A stretch of DNA of 59,022 bases from Bacillota bacterium (GTDB lineage: Bacteria; Bacillota_I; Bacilli_A; RFN20; CAG-288): contig JAEWSP010000014.1 in NCBI GenBank assembly GCA_023459795.1, positions 1-59,022 on the forward strand. The letters run 5' to 3'. The notes below the pieces were generated by a model. It had not been told where the DNA came from and searched no databases. It was given only the letters and a program-made list of their open reading frames with translations. This document shows positions 7,943-14,706 of this stretch, piece after piece (position 1 is the first letter of the stretch; each line of letters opens with the position of its first letter). The position numbers and the translations under genes are program-made.

Positions 7943-9872
7943 GCTTCACTTCCTCCGTAAAGGTATCCTTCGTCGAGAAATCGATATGGTTGTCGATCCA
8001 CATCTTTCTTCCGTCGCTGTCGCGGCCAAGGAAGATGTTGATCTTGTCATGCGTCTCTTCTTCGTTTTCGGAATCGAGGACTACCTGCAGCAGCTTCCTG
8101 TGGGAAGGAAGCATAGTCGTAGAGGCAAGCTGCTCGTAATTCATTTCGCCAAGTCCCTTGTAGCGGTTGACCCTATATCCCTGGCCAAACGATTTCTGGG
8201 CGGAAACAAGCTCGGCATCGTCGTAGCAGTAGACTTCCTTCTTTGCCGTATAGACACGGTAGAGAGGAGGGCAGGCGATATAGACATGCCCGGTTTCGAT
8301 GAGCGGCTTCATATGGTTGTAGAAGAAGGTCAGGAGCAGGGACTGGATGTGGCTTCCGTCATCATCGGCATCGGTCATGATGATGACCTTGCCGTAGTGG
8401 ATGCTGTTCACCTTGAAATCCTTGTTGAATCCGGCACCGATCGTATAAATAAGGGTAGCAATTTCCTTGTTCCCCAGGAGGATCTTCTCGTCCTCGACGT
8501 TGGTCGTATTCTTCGGCTTGCCGCGGAGAGGGAGGATAGCCTGGTGCTTCGGGTCCCTTCCCTTCTTGGCGCTGCCGCCTGCGGAATCGCCTTCGACGAT
8601 GAAGAGTTCGTTGAGCTTGTAGTCCTTGCTGGAGCAGGGAGTAAGCTTATCCGAGACGTCATATCCGGAGAGCTTGCTCTTCAGCACTTCCCTCTCTTTG
8701 CGCCTGTCCTCTTCGGCCTTGGCTCTAGCCTTCAGTTCGATCAGGGTCTTGTCGATCACGGCACCCGCTTCTAGGGCATGCTCCTCGAGGTAGTAGGATA
8801 GCTTGTTCTCGACGACTGCATCAACAGCCGACAAGGCTTCCTTGCTTCCCAGCTTTCCCTTGGTCTGGCCTTCGAACTGGAGCATATGTTCCGGAACCCA
8901 TACGGAAAGAATAGCGACCAGTCCTTCCCGGAGGCAGTCGCCGTCCAGGGTGTCGTTTGCCTTGATAAGCTTGTGGGTCTGGCTGAATCCCGTATAGGCT
9001 ACCGTCAGCGCCTTCTTGAGGCCGGTGACATGATAGCCGCCGTCGATGGTCCTTACGCCGTTGGCAAAGGCAATGATCTTCTCGGAATAGTCGTCCTTCA
9101 GAAAGCCGATGACGGCCTCGACCTTTATTCCTTCCTGGGAAGTGCCTTCGAAATGCATCGGCTGGGTGAGGGAAGGCTTTCCGGCAGTATGCCTGTTGAA
9201 GTATTCGAGAAGTCCGTTCTCATAATAGAAATCAGCTTTTCTTCCGGTTCTTTCATCCAAAAGGTGGAAAGTGACGCCTTTCGTAAGGCAGGCCTGGTCA
9301 TCCAGATGCTGGGCAATCCTTTCGTAGTTCCAGGTAATATCCTCGAACACGGCCTTGTCCGGATAGAAACGGACATCCGTTCCTCTCTTCGGGGTTGTCC
9401 CGAGGTCCTTGAGGGGCAGTGCTTTGCTTCCACCGTTCTCGAACCGCTGGAAATGATCCTTCCCGTCCTTAAAGGAATGGACTTCCATCCAGACGGAAAG
9501 GGCGTTCGTGACAGAGGCGCCGACACCGTGAAGGCCTCCGGCGCTCTTGTAGTTGGCTTCGTTGAATTTTCCTCCGCCGTGGAGGGTCTGGTAGACGATC
9601 TGGAAGCCCGTCATATTCTCCTTCTTGTTGAAGTCGTATGGTACGCCTCTTCCCTGATCCTGAACTTCCAAGGATCCGTCGGAGTGGATGGTGACGAAGA
9701 TGTTCTTTCCGTATCCTTCATTGGCTTCATCGACGGCATTGTCGACGATTTCCCAGACCAGGTGATGAAGGCCGACGGTATCCGTCGACCCGATATACAT
9801 TCCCGGACGTTCCCGGACCGGTTCCAGTCCGTGCAGAACGTTTAGATCGCTAGCGTTATAGTTCGAGCTCAT
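7932..9872 (-). CDS. parE: DNA topoisomerase IV subunit B (ATPase)
   Basis: The GHKL ATPase subunit of topoisomerase IV. The start is the ATG at 9872 (MSSNYNASD), preceded by AGAGG; the longer frame lacks a binding site. The protein of about 646 residues shows the Bergerat motifs EIVDNAVDEA, QDQGRGVP and GLHGVGASV, and the TOPRIM domain with FIVEGDSAGG, RDPKHQAILPLRGK and DADDDGSHI. RPGMYIGST and the short insert-free TOPRIM favour ParE over GyrB. It heads a seven-gene operon with parC. A TATAAT box about 25 bases upstream is the likely promoter. Confidence 0.93.
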   Translation of the reverse strand: MSSNYNASDLNVLHGLEPVRERPGMYIGSTDTVGLHHLVWEIVDNAVDEANEGYGKNIFVTIHSDGSLEVQDQGRGVPYDFNKKENMTGFQIVYQTLHGGGKFNEANYKSAGGLHGVGASVTNALSVWMEVHSFKDGKDHFQRFENGGSKALPLKDLGTTPKRGTDVRFYPDKAVFEDITWNYERIAQHLDDQACLTKGVTFHLLDERTGRKADFYYENGLLEYFNRHTAGKPSLTQPMHFEGTSQEGIKVEAVIGFLKDDYSEKIIAFANGVRTIDGGYHVTGLKKALTVAYTGFSQTHKLIKANDTLDGDCLREGLVAILSVWVPEHMLQFEGQTKGKLGSKEALSAVDAVVENKLSYYLEEHALEAGAVIDKTLIELKARAKAEEDRRKEREVLKSKLSGYDVSDKLTPCSSKDYKLNELFIVEGDSAGGSAKKGRDPKHQAILPLRGKPKNTTNVEDEKILLGNKEIATLIYTIGAGFNKDFKVNSIHYGKVIIMTDADDDGSHIQSLLLTFFYNHMKPLIETGHVYIACPPLYRVYTAKKEVYCYDDAELVSAQKSFGQGYRVNRYKGLGEMNYEQLASTTMLPSHRKLLQVVLDSENEEETHDKINIFLGRDSDGRKMWIDNHIDFSTKDTFTEEVKREK

Positions 9873-9896
9873 TTTCTTACCTCTCTTCTGTTCTAT

Positions 9897-9902
9897 ATTA
9901 TA
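9897..9902 (-). promoter_or_regulatory. -10 box of the parE operon promoter
   Basis: TATAAT on the minus strand, followed by a short leader with AGAGG before the parE ATG. A T-rich stretch occupies the -35 position, with no clear TTGACA. Just upstream lie CGGGGAG repeats (9933-9980). Confidence 0.55.
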
Positions 9903-9932
9903 CTTTCTTGACCGCCCTAAAAAAAGCGATTT

Positions 9933-9980
9933 CTCCCCGATAAACAGGGGAATAAGCGGGGAGTATGCAAAGTCGGGGAG
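9933..9980. repeat. CGGGGAG repeats between parE and plsY
   Basis: CTCCCCG at 9933-9939 and two direct CGGGGAG copies at 9957-9963 and 9974-9980, 17 bases apart. Either downstream copy can pair with the upstream one to form a hairpin, giving two alternative stems. On the minus strand the stem is followed about eight bases later by TTTTTTT, so it may act as an upstream terminator; it may instead be an operator for the divergent pair. Confidence 0.45.
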
Positions 9981-10049
9981 TACTTTCCAATAATCTGGAC
10001 AAAGGAGCATTTCTAAGGCCTAGAAAAAAGTGCTAACGGTTTGTTGATT

Positions 10050-10058
10050 TGATACAAT
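10050..10058 (+). promoter_or_regulatory. Extended -10 promoter of plsY
   Basis: TGATACAAT (extended -10, TGn plus TACAAT) ends seven bases before the plsY ATG. No Shine-Dalgarno sequence is present, so the mRNA may be leaderless. The surrounding 16 bases ATTTGATACAATATCC recur exactly at the promoter of the sigma factor gene at 22970-23836. Confidence 0.55.
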
Positions 10059-10065
10059 ATCCTGT

Positions 10066-10803
10066 ATGAATGAAATCGGTGCAACTGTTCTGACTTTCGT
10101 TATCGTGTTCCTTGCCTGCTACCTGATCGGGTCGATCAGCTATGCCAGCTTTATGGCGCACCATTACGGAATCGATATCCATAAGGTGGGGAGCAAGAAC
10201 GCTGGCGGGACGAACGTCGGCAGGTCCGTCGGGAAGAAGCAGGGCATTACCGTCATGGTCCTGGATATCTTCAAATGCTATCTCCCCTGCCTTGCGGTAA
10301 AGCTCATCTGCACCTATGCCCCGATTTCCTTCGTTCCTTACAAGAACATCGTGGAGATCCTTGTCGGAGTGGCAGCTGTCGCGGTCTGCCTTGGACATGC
10401 CTTCCCGATCTATAACGGCTTCAAAGGCGGGAAATGCGTGGCCTGCATCGCCGGATACATCCTTCTCTCCTCCCCCATCATCTTCGCTCTGGCTATCAGC
10501 CTCTTCCTCCTGATCCTGAAGAAGTCGAAGCGGTTGAGCCTCGGTTCGATCTTCGGGCTTCCCAGTGCCGCCCTCTTCTCCATCGTCCCTGCAGTCCTGG
10601 ATCTCACCGTTCTTCCGGATGTCCTTTCCTGGAACGGCGGTTCCTATTTCGGACCGACCTGCGTGTTCCATCTGACATTCATCACTACGGCATTCCTTCT
10701 TGCCCTCTCCCTCCTTTCCCTCTTCCTCCACCGGAAGAACATCGTCCGGCTTATCCATCACGAGGAACCGGAGACCCACTTCAAGCATTCCACAGTCAAA
10801 TAA
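10066..10803 (+). CDS. plsY: Glycerol-3-phosphate acyltransferase PlsY
   Basis: A membrane enzyme that moves an acyl group from acyl-phosphate to glycerol-3-phosphate, the first step of phospholipid synthesis in most Gram-positive bacteria. At 245 residues it is somewhat longer than the usual 190-210. Conserved loops are clear: YLIGSISYA near the start, GSKNAGGTNVGR (phosphate binding), GHAFPIYNGFKGGKCVA (active-site loop) and several transmembrane helices. The extra length is at the C-terminus, a final helix plus a His-rich polar tail (LIHHEEPETHFKH). It is a single-gene unit read away from parE, ending in a bidirectional terminator. Its start has no ribosome binding site. Confidence 0.93.
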   Translation: MNEIGATVLTFVIVFLACYLIGSISYASFMAHHYGIDIHKVGSKNAGGTNVGRSVGKKQGITVMVLDIFKCYLPCLAVKLICTYAPISFVPYKNIVEILVGVAAVAVCLGHAFPIYNGFKGGKCVACIAGYILLSSPIIFALAISLFLLILKKSKRLSLGSIFGLPSAALFSIVPAVLDLTVLPDVLSWNGGSYFGPTCVFHLTFITTAFLLALSLLSLFLHRKNIVRLIHHEEPETHFKHSTVK

Positions 10804-10811
10804 GGCAAAGC

Positions 10812-10838
10812 AAAAACTTCCCTTCCGGGAAGTTTTTT
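10812..10838. terminator. Bidirectional terminator between plsY and the EEP lipoprotein gene
   Basis: AAAAACTTCCC, loop TTCC, GGGAAGTTTTTT. The A-run on one side and T-run on the other make it work for both convergent genes. Confidence 0.85.
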
Positions 10839-10849
10839 GTTTTGCTTGC

Positions 10850-12136
10850 TTAGTACAGGATAGTATCGGCGATGATGGGGTAATGGTCGGAAGCATCTTT
10901 TCCGCAGCCTGGTATATCGTTGGGATTGTCCGGAAGCGCGTTGTCTACCTGGAAGGCATCGAACAGGACGTTGCCTTTCCCGAAGCAGTAGTCGATGCTG
11001 GCCGGCTTCTCCTCCGTGGCATCGTCAGGATACAAAGTGGTGGGGTAGGTGAAGGCATCGGTGGTGAGAGAGGATTCCTTCCTTGCATTGAGGAAGCCAT
11101 CCTCCTCCAGCTTGTCGTCGGCATCCTCGTCGGCAACCGGCAGTTCTCCCCAGGTGGAACCGTCGTATGTCCAGTTGTATCCGGTATTGAAGTCTCCGGT
11201 GATATAGACAGGGACGTTCGGACACTGGGAAACGAAGCCGGCAAGCATCTTCACGGATTCCATCCGGGCATGCTGGCTCAGGTCGAGGTGGGTATTGATA
11301 TACAGGAAATCCTTCTGATCGGACTTCCTGGTCAGATAGGCGTAGGTGAAGATCCGGTTGTAGGTGCTTTCCTTGAGCTTGGAAGGAGTATCGGGAGTAG
11401 AGGAGTACCAGCAGGTGCCAGAGGCTGCCAAATCGATATCGAATTCGCTTGTCTTGTAGAGTATGAAATTGGCTTCCTTGGTGGAATCGCCTCTGTCCCT
11501 TCCGAAAGCCGTATATCCTTCCAGGTCTTCCTGGAAGTGCTTATGCCAGACGGTGGAGACTTCCTGGGTTCCTAGTATATCGGGTGCATTCCTTTCAATA
11601 ACATTGGAAAGCCTTCCCCATCTGTCTTCGCCGGACATCCTGATGTTGTAGCTCATGACCCTGAGGGAAAGATCCTGGTATTCTCCGTCTTTTTCTTCCG
11701 GAAGGACCAGTTTCCCGTCTTCCCCGGAAAGGGACACCAGTTCCTTTACGGAAGCGGCAAGTCCGGAAACGGTATCGGAAACAAGCTCGATATCCTCCTC
11801 TGCAGGAGCAAGGGTATACTTTCCAGCCTTGGAGGAAGTGATGGTCCTATTGGTCTTTCCAAGCCTTATCTCCTTGCCGGATTTTGCTCCCCCGTCCGAA
11901 ATAACCGGAAGGGAAATCCCGGTCTTCTCCTCCAGGGAAGAGGAAAGGTTCAGGGCCAGCCTCCTAAGGGAGGAGTCCTTCTCCGGATAGAGAACGGAAT
12001 AAGAATACAGGGAAATAGATGCCGCCTCAGTAGAAGAAGAGGAGGCCGGGGAAGAGGAAGAAGGCGTTGCCGTTTTGCTGCACGAGCCAAGGACAAGAGG
12101 AAGAAGGAAGAGGACTACAGGCGTTTTGTTTTTCAT
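10850..12136 (-). CDS. Exported lipoprotein of the endonuclease/exonuclease/phosphatase fold
   Basis: The 428-residue protein begins with a lipoprotein signal peptide whose lipobox LVLGSC puts the lipidated Cys at 19, followed by a Ser-rich linker. Residues about 45-135 contain LALNLSSSLEEKTGI and EIRLGKTNR, which resemble the non-catalytic N-terminal module seen before some glycoside-acting domains. Residues about 155-428 are an EEP domain: SYNIR, GTQE, INTHLD, GDFNT, ASIDYCF and SDHYP give the usual Asn, Glu, His, Asp/Asn and final His. Metal-dependent hydrolysis of a phosphodiester or phosphoester outside the membrane is inferred; the substrate is unknown. A TTGAAA-N17-TATCCT promoter and a GGAG site precede it. 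It is alone in its transcript. Confidence 0.85.
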   Translation of the reverse strand: MKNKTPVVLFLLPLVLGSCSKTATPSSSSPASSSSTEAASISLYSYSVLYPEKDSSLRRLALNLSSSLEEKTGISLPVISDGGAKSGKEIRLGKTNRTITSSKAGKYTLAPAEEDIELVSDTVSGLAASVKELVSLSGEDGKLVLPEEKDGEYQDLSLRVMSYNIRMSGEDRWGRLSNVIERNAPDILGTQEVSTVWHKHFQEDLEGYTAFGRDRGDSTKEANFILYKTSEFDIDLAASGTCWYSSTPDTPSKLKESTYNRIFTYAYLTRKSDQKDFLYINTHLDLSQHARMESVKMLAGFVSQCPNVPVYITGDFNTGYNWTYDGSTWGELPVADEDADDKLEEDGFLNARKESSLTTDAFTYPTTLYPDDATEEKPASIDYCFGKGNVLFDAFQVDNALPDNPNDIPGCGKDASDHYPIIADTILY

Positions 12137-12184
12137 GGATTATTCTCCGTTTCCGGGAAAAGGAAAGGTAGCGCTTTCCCGTTT

Positions 12185-12213
12185 AGGATAAGTCTATCTC
12201 TTCCCGTTTTCAA
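12185..12213 (-). promoter_or_regulatory. Promoter of the EEP lipoprotein gene
   Basis: On the minus strand TTGAAA (12208-12213), a 17-base spacer and TATCCT (12185-12190). A small hairpin (GGAAAG...CTTTCC) lies in the leader before the GGAG ribosome binding site. Confidence 0.5.
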
Positions 12214-12350
12214 TTTCTTCCTTCCTTGCAAAACAGGCCTTCTAGGTTGCGTAATCCGTATTTCCTGAATTTGTTCGAGCATGCCTCTTGCTTTCTTCCA
12301 TGTTTTAGTACTAATATAGTATTACAAAGGGAAGCAAGCGCTTCTCTTGT

Positions 12351-12378
12351 CCCCGCCGATATCAGGCGGGGCTTTTTT
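12351..12378 (+). terminator. Strong plus-strand terminator without an assigned gene
   Basis: CCCCGCC, loop GATATCA, GGCGGGG, then CTTTTTT. It is oriented for plus-strand transcription, although all protein genes around it are on the minus strand. A weak promoter (TTGCTT at 12288-12293, 18-base spacer, TAATAT at 12312-12317) lies just upstream, so a roughly 55-base RNA is possible. The rest of the gap 12137-12428 shows nothing else. Confidence 0.7.
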
Positions 12379-12385
12379 ATCGGAT

Positions 12386-12410
12386 AGAAAAATCCCGGTT
12401 TCCCGGGATT
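12386..12410 (-). terminator. Terminator of yneF
   Basis: On the minus strand AATCCCGG, short loop, CCGGGATT followed by TTTCTATC. It begins about 18 bases past the yneF stop codon. Confidence 0.8.
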
Positions 12411-12428
12411 GATTTTCGGAATAGGAAA

Positions 12429-12668
12429 CTACTTCTTCTGGGATTTCTTCTGCGCATCGCTGATCGCCCTCATGGACTGGTTCAGCTGTGCTTCGCTCGG
12501 AGTTCTTCCCATGGACTTGTACATCGCCTTCAGCATATCCCTGGTAATGGGAGGGTTATCCTTGAGCTCCTTCTTGACGAGCGCCCTGGCGATGAAGAAA
12601 CCGCCCAGCAGTCCGCCGACAAGGCAGAGAACCACAATGACGACGAATGCCCAGATTGGTAATGTCAT
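12429..12668 (-). CDS. yneF: YneF-family small membrane protein (UPF0154)
   Basis: A protein of about 79 residues with one N-terminal transmembrane helix (LPIWAFVVIVVLCLVGGLLG region) and a cytoplasmic tail. The signature of the family follows the helix: GFFIARAL, then KDNPPITRDMLKAMY and MGRTPSEAQLNQ. Its function is not established. The start is placed at the ATG at 12668 because AAGGGGG lies nine bases upstream; a GTG two codons earlier is too close to that site. It follows efp but is separated from it by an intrinsic terminator, so it is either read through at low level or has a promoter I could not see. Confidence 0.88.
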   Translation of the reverse strand: MTLPIWAFVVIVVLCLVGGLLGGFFIARALVKKELKDNPPITRDMLKAMYKSMGRTPSEAQLNQSMRAISDAQKKSQKK

Positions 12669-12688
12669 TTTCACTTTCCCCCTTAAAT

Positions 12689-12716
12689 GAAGAAAAGGGC
12701 CGGACGGCTCCGGCCC
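12689..12716 (-). terminator. Terminator of efp
   Basis: On the minus strand GGGCCGGA, loop GCCG, TCCGGCCC, then TTTTCTTC. It lies between the efp stop and yneF. Confidence 0.85.
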
Positions 12717-12724
12717 TAAGAATC

Positions 12725-13306
12725 CTACTTGGCTCTCGAATCGTATTCGCCGGTATCGGTACGGACCACGATGGTGTCGCCGTTGTGGACGAACATCGGA
12801 ATCTTGACCTTGAATCCGGTCTCCAGAACTGCATCCTTGGTAGCCTTGTTGATGGTATCACCGGCAACGGCATTGTCATCCGTATCGGTGATCTTGAGGT
12901 TGACCTTGGCAGGAAGATCGACGCCGAGGATCTCGCTTCCGTAGTAGGTGATCGTGAAATCAGCTTCCGGAACGAGGAAGTTCAGTTCCCAGGTTAGTCT
13001 TTCCTTAGGAATCTGGATCTGGTCGAAAGTGGCATTGTCCATGAAGTAGGCAAAACCATTGGCTCCTTCGTCGGCATAAAGATACTGCATAATCTTCTTG
13101 TCGAGATAAGCGCCTTCGACCTTCGTACCACTGAACATCATAATCTCGACGGTTGCGCCGGTTCTGAGGTTCTTGGCCTTGATCTTATGCTTCATCTTGG
13201 CCATAGCCGTCTTATTGTGCTGGATGTCTACGACAGAAAGTAAAGCATTATCGTAGATGAATACTTTTCCCGGACCCAGTTCTCCGGCATCGATCATATC
13301 CGCCAT
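12725..13306 (-). CDS. efp: Elongation factor P, divergent modification loop
   Basis: EF-P relieves ribosome stalling at polyproline. The 193-residue protein has the three-domain length of the family and well-conserved ends: KNLRTGATVEI, KKIMQYLY, WELNFL, GVDLPAKVNL, DTINKATKDA, LETGFKVKIPMF and TGEYDSRA. The loop of domain I, usually PGKG with the modified Lys or Arg, reads HNKTAMAKMK here; Met35 falls about where the modified residue would be, with Lys at 32, 37 and 39. I think related loops occur in some Mollicute-like EF-P proteins, but cannot check. GGGAGG eight bases before the ATG sets the start. It follows rpmG in one transcript. Confidence 0.92.
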   Translation of the reverse strand: MADMIDAGELGPGKVFIYDNALLSVVDIQHNKTAMAKMKHKIKAKNLRTGATVEIMMFSGTKVEGAYLDKKIMQYLYADEGANGFAYFMDNATFDQIQIPKERLTWELNFLVPEADFTITYYGSEILGVDLPAKVNLKITDTDDNAVAGDTINKATKDAVLETGFKVKIPMFVHNGDTIVVRTDTGEYDSRAK

Positions 13307-13327
13307 TGTAATATCCTCCCTTTAGGA

Positions 13328-13486
13328 CTACTTCTTCTCAACGTGTTTCGTCATCTTGTTGCACTTCGGGCAAAACTTGTTCGTTTCGAACTTGTCCGGA
13401 TGCTCTCTCTTGTTCTTAGTGGTGATGTAGTTCTCACTCTTGCAGACCGAGCACTTCAGGATGATGTTAGTTCTCTTTTCAGCCAT
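13328..13486 (-). CDS. rpmG: 50S ribosomal protein L33, zinc-binding form
   Basis: A 52-residue protein encoded just upstream of efp. It begins MAEKRTNIILKCSVC and ends FCPKCNKMTKHVEKK, with two CxxC pairs (CSVC and CPKC) that bind zinc in the C+ form of L33. ENYITTKNKREHPDK in the middle is the conserved RNA-binding part. GGGAGG lies ten bases before the ATG. Its promoter (TTGATA, 18-base spacer, TATAAT) is clear, and efp begins 21 bases after its stop, so the two are co-transcribed. Confidence 0.95.
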   Translation of the reverse strand: MAEKRTNIILKCSVCKSENYITTKNKREHPDKFETNKFCPKCNKMTKHVEKK

Positions 13487-13511
13487 ATATGGTAATCCTC
13501 CCTAGAAAACA

Positions 13512-13549
13512 ACCCTTCTATTATAAAGACCGAAGGGCTAAAATATCAA
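13512..13549 (-). promoter_or_regulatory. Promoter of rpmG-efp with an inverted repeat around the -10 box
   Basis: On the minus strand TTGATA (13544-13549), an 18-base spacer and TATAAT (13520-13525). An inverted repeat, AGCCCTTC and GAAGGGTT, flanks the -10 box symmetrically and could be an operator or a chance stem. Confidence 0.65.
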
Positions 13550-13620
13550 GGAAAAGTTAAGGCTTCCCGTTTTCCCGGAGGGGAAAAAGAGGAACCTTCA
13601 CAGGATTGGAGGAAAATCCC

Positions 13621-14667
13621 ATGAAAAGACTGTCTTTCCAAATCGGAGACCGGACCATCGGAAACGGAAATCCGGTCCTTATCCAGACGATGGGTGACCA
13701 TAAGACGGAAGACTACATCACCGCTTATGAAGAAACCAACCGGCTGAAGAAGATGGGCTTGGACCTGATGCGCTTCAGCGTGCTGGACAAGGAGGATGCC
13801 AAGGCTTTTTCCCGGATCCGGAGCAAAACGGATATTCCCCTTATCGCGGATATCCATTTCGACAGCAACCTGGCGCTTGCCGCAATCGAGGCAGGGGCCG
13901 ACAAAATAAGGATCAATCCGGGCAACATCGGCGGGGAAGCGAAGCTCAGGACCGTGATCCGCGCCTGCCGGGAGAAAAGAATCCCAATGCGGATCGGCGT
14001 CAACTCGGGATCCCTCATGGCTTTCCGGGGGAAGACTTCCAGCCCCGTCGATGATTTCTTCCTGGCGCTCGATGATACATTGCGTGTCTTCAAGGAGGAG
14101 GATTACGACCTCCTTGTCCTCTCCCTGAAGTCGAGCGACCCCAAGGAAGCAAAGATCCTATACGAACGGGCCTACCGGGATTACCCCTATCCCCTCCATA
14201 TCGGAGTCACGGAGTCGGGGTTCGGAACGATGGGAAGCCTCAAGTCCGCCTACGGCCTTATCCCGCTTCTGGAAGAAGGGATCGGCGATACGATTAGGGT
14301 ATCCCTTAGCGACGACCGGAAAGAGGAGCTGAGGGCCTGCAAGACCCTCCTGAGCCTTACCGGAAGAAGGAAGGATATCCCGGACCTCATCGTCTGTCCG
14401 GCCTGCGGAAGGACAAAGATCGATCTCCGTCCGATCTCCAGGCTTGTCGCCGACCACCTGGACTACATCCTGAAGCCGGTGAAGGTAGCCGTCATGGGCT
14501 GCCCGGTAAACGGAATCGGGGAAGCCAGGAATGCGGATTACGGAATTGCCGGAAGCGGAATGGAGGGAGTCTATCTCCTCTTCCAGAAAGGGAAAAGCCT
14601 CGGGACCTTCCCGGAGAAGGAAGCCCTGGCAAAGCTGTTTGCCCTGATCGACGGTTTCCAAGGATAG
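13621..14667 (+). CDS. ispG: 4-hydroxy-3-methylbut-2-en-1-yl diphosphate synthase (IspG/GcpE)
   Basis: The penultimate step of the MEP isoprenoid pathway: reductive ring-opening of MEcPP to HMBPP by a [4Fe-4S] enzyme. The start is the ATG at 13621, seven bases after GGAGGA; the frame opens at a TTG five codons earlier. The product has 348 residues. The TIM-barrel half shows QTMGDHKTED, LMRFSV, DIHFDSNLA, KIRINPGNIG, RIGVNSGS and HIGVTESG; the C-terminal half has CPACGRT and MGCPVNGIGEA, which supply the three cluster cysteines and the Glu. It stands alone between bidirectional signals. ispH, the next pathway step, is at 22125-22973. Confidence 0.95.
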   Translation: MKRLSFQIGDRTIGNGNPVLIQTMGDHKTEDYITAYEETNRLKKMGLDLMRFSVLDKEDAKAFSRIRSKTDIPLIADIHFDSNLALAAIEAGADKIRINPGNIGGEAKLRTVIRACREKRIPMRIGVNSGSLMAFRGKTSSPVDDFFLALDDTLRVFKEEDYDLLVLSLKSSDPKEAKILYERAYRDYPYPLHIGVTESGFGTMGSLKSAYGLIPLLEEGIGDTIRVSLSDDRKEELRACKTLLSLTGRRKDIPDLIVCPACGRTKIDLRPISRLVADHLDYILKPVKVAVMGCPVNGIGEARNADYGIAGSGMEGVYLLFQKGKSLGTFPEKEALAKLFALIDGFQG

Positions 14668-14673
14668 AAAAGA

Positions 14674-14706
14674 AGGCCTTCCGGTTTCCCGGAAGGCTGT
14701 TTTTTT
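14674..14706. terminator. Bidirectional terminator between ispG and the helicase gene
   Basis: AAGGCCTTCCGG, loop TTTC, CCGGAAGGC, TGTTTTTTT on the plus strand; an A-run on the left serves the convergent helicase gene less strongly. Confidence 0.8.
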
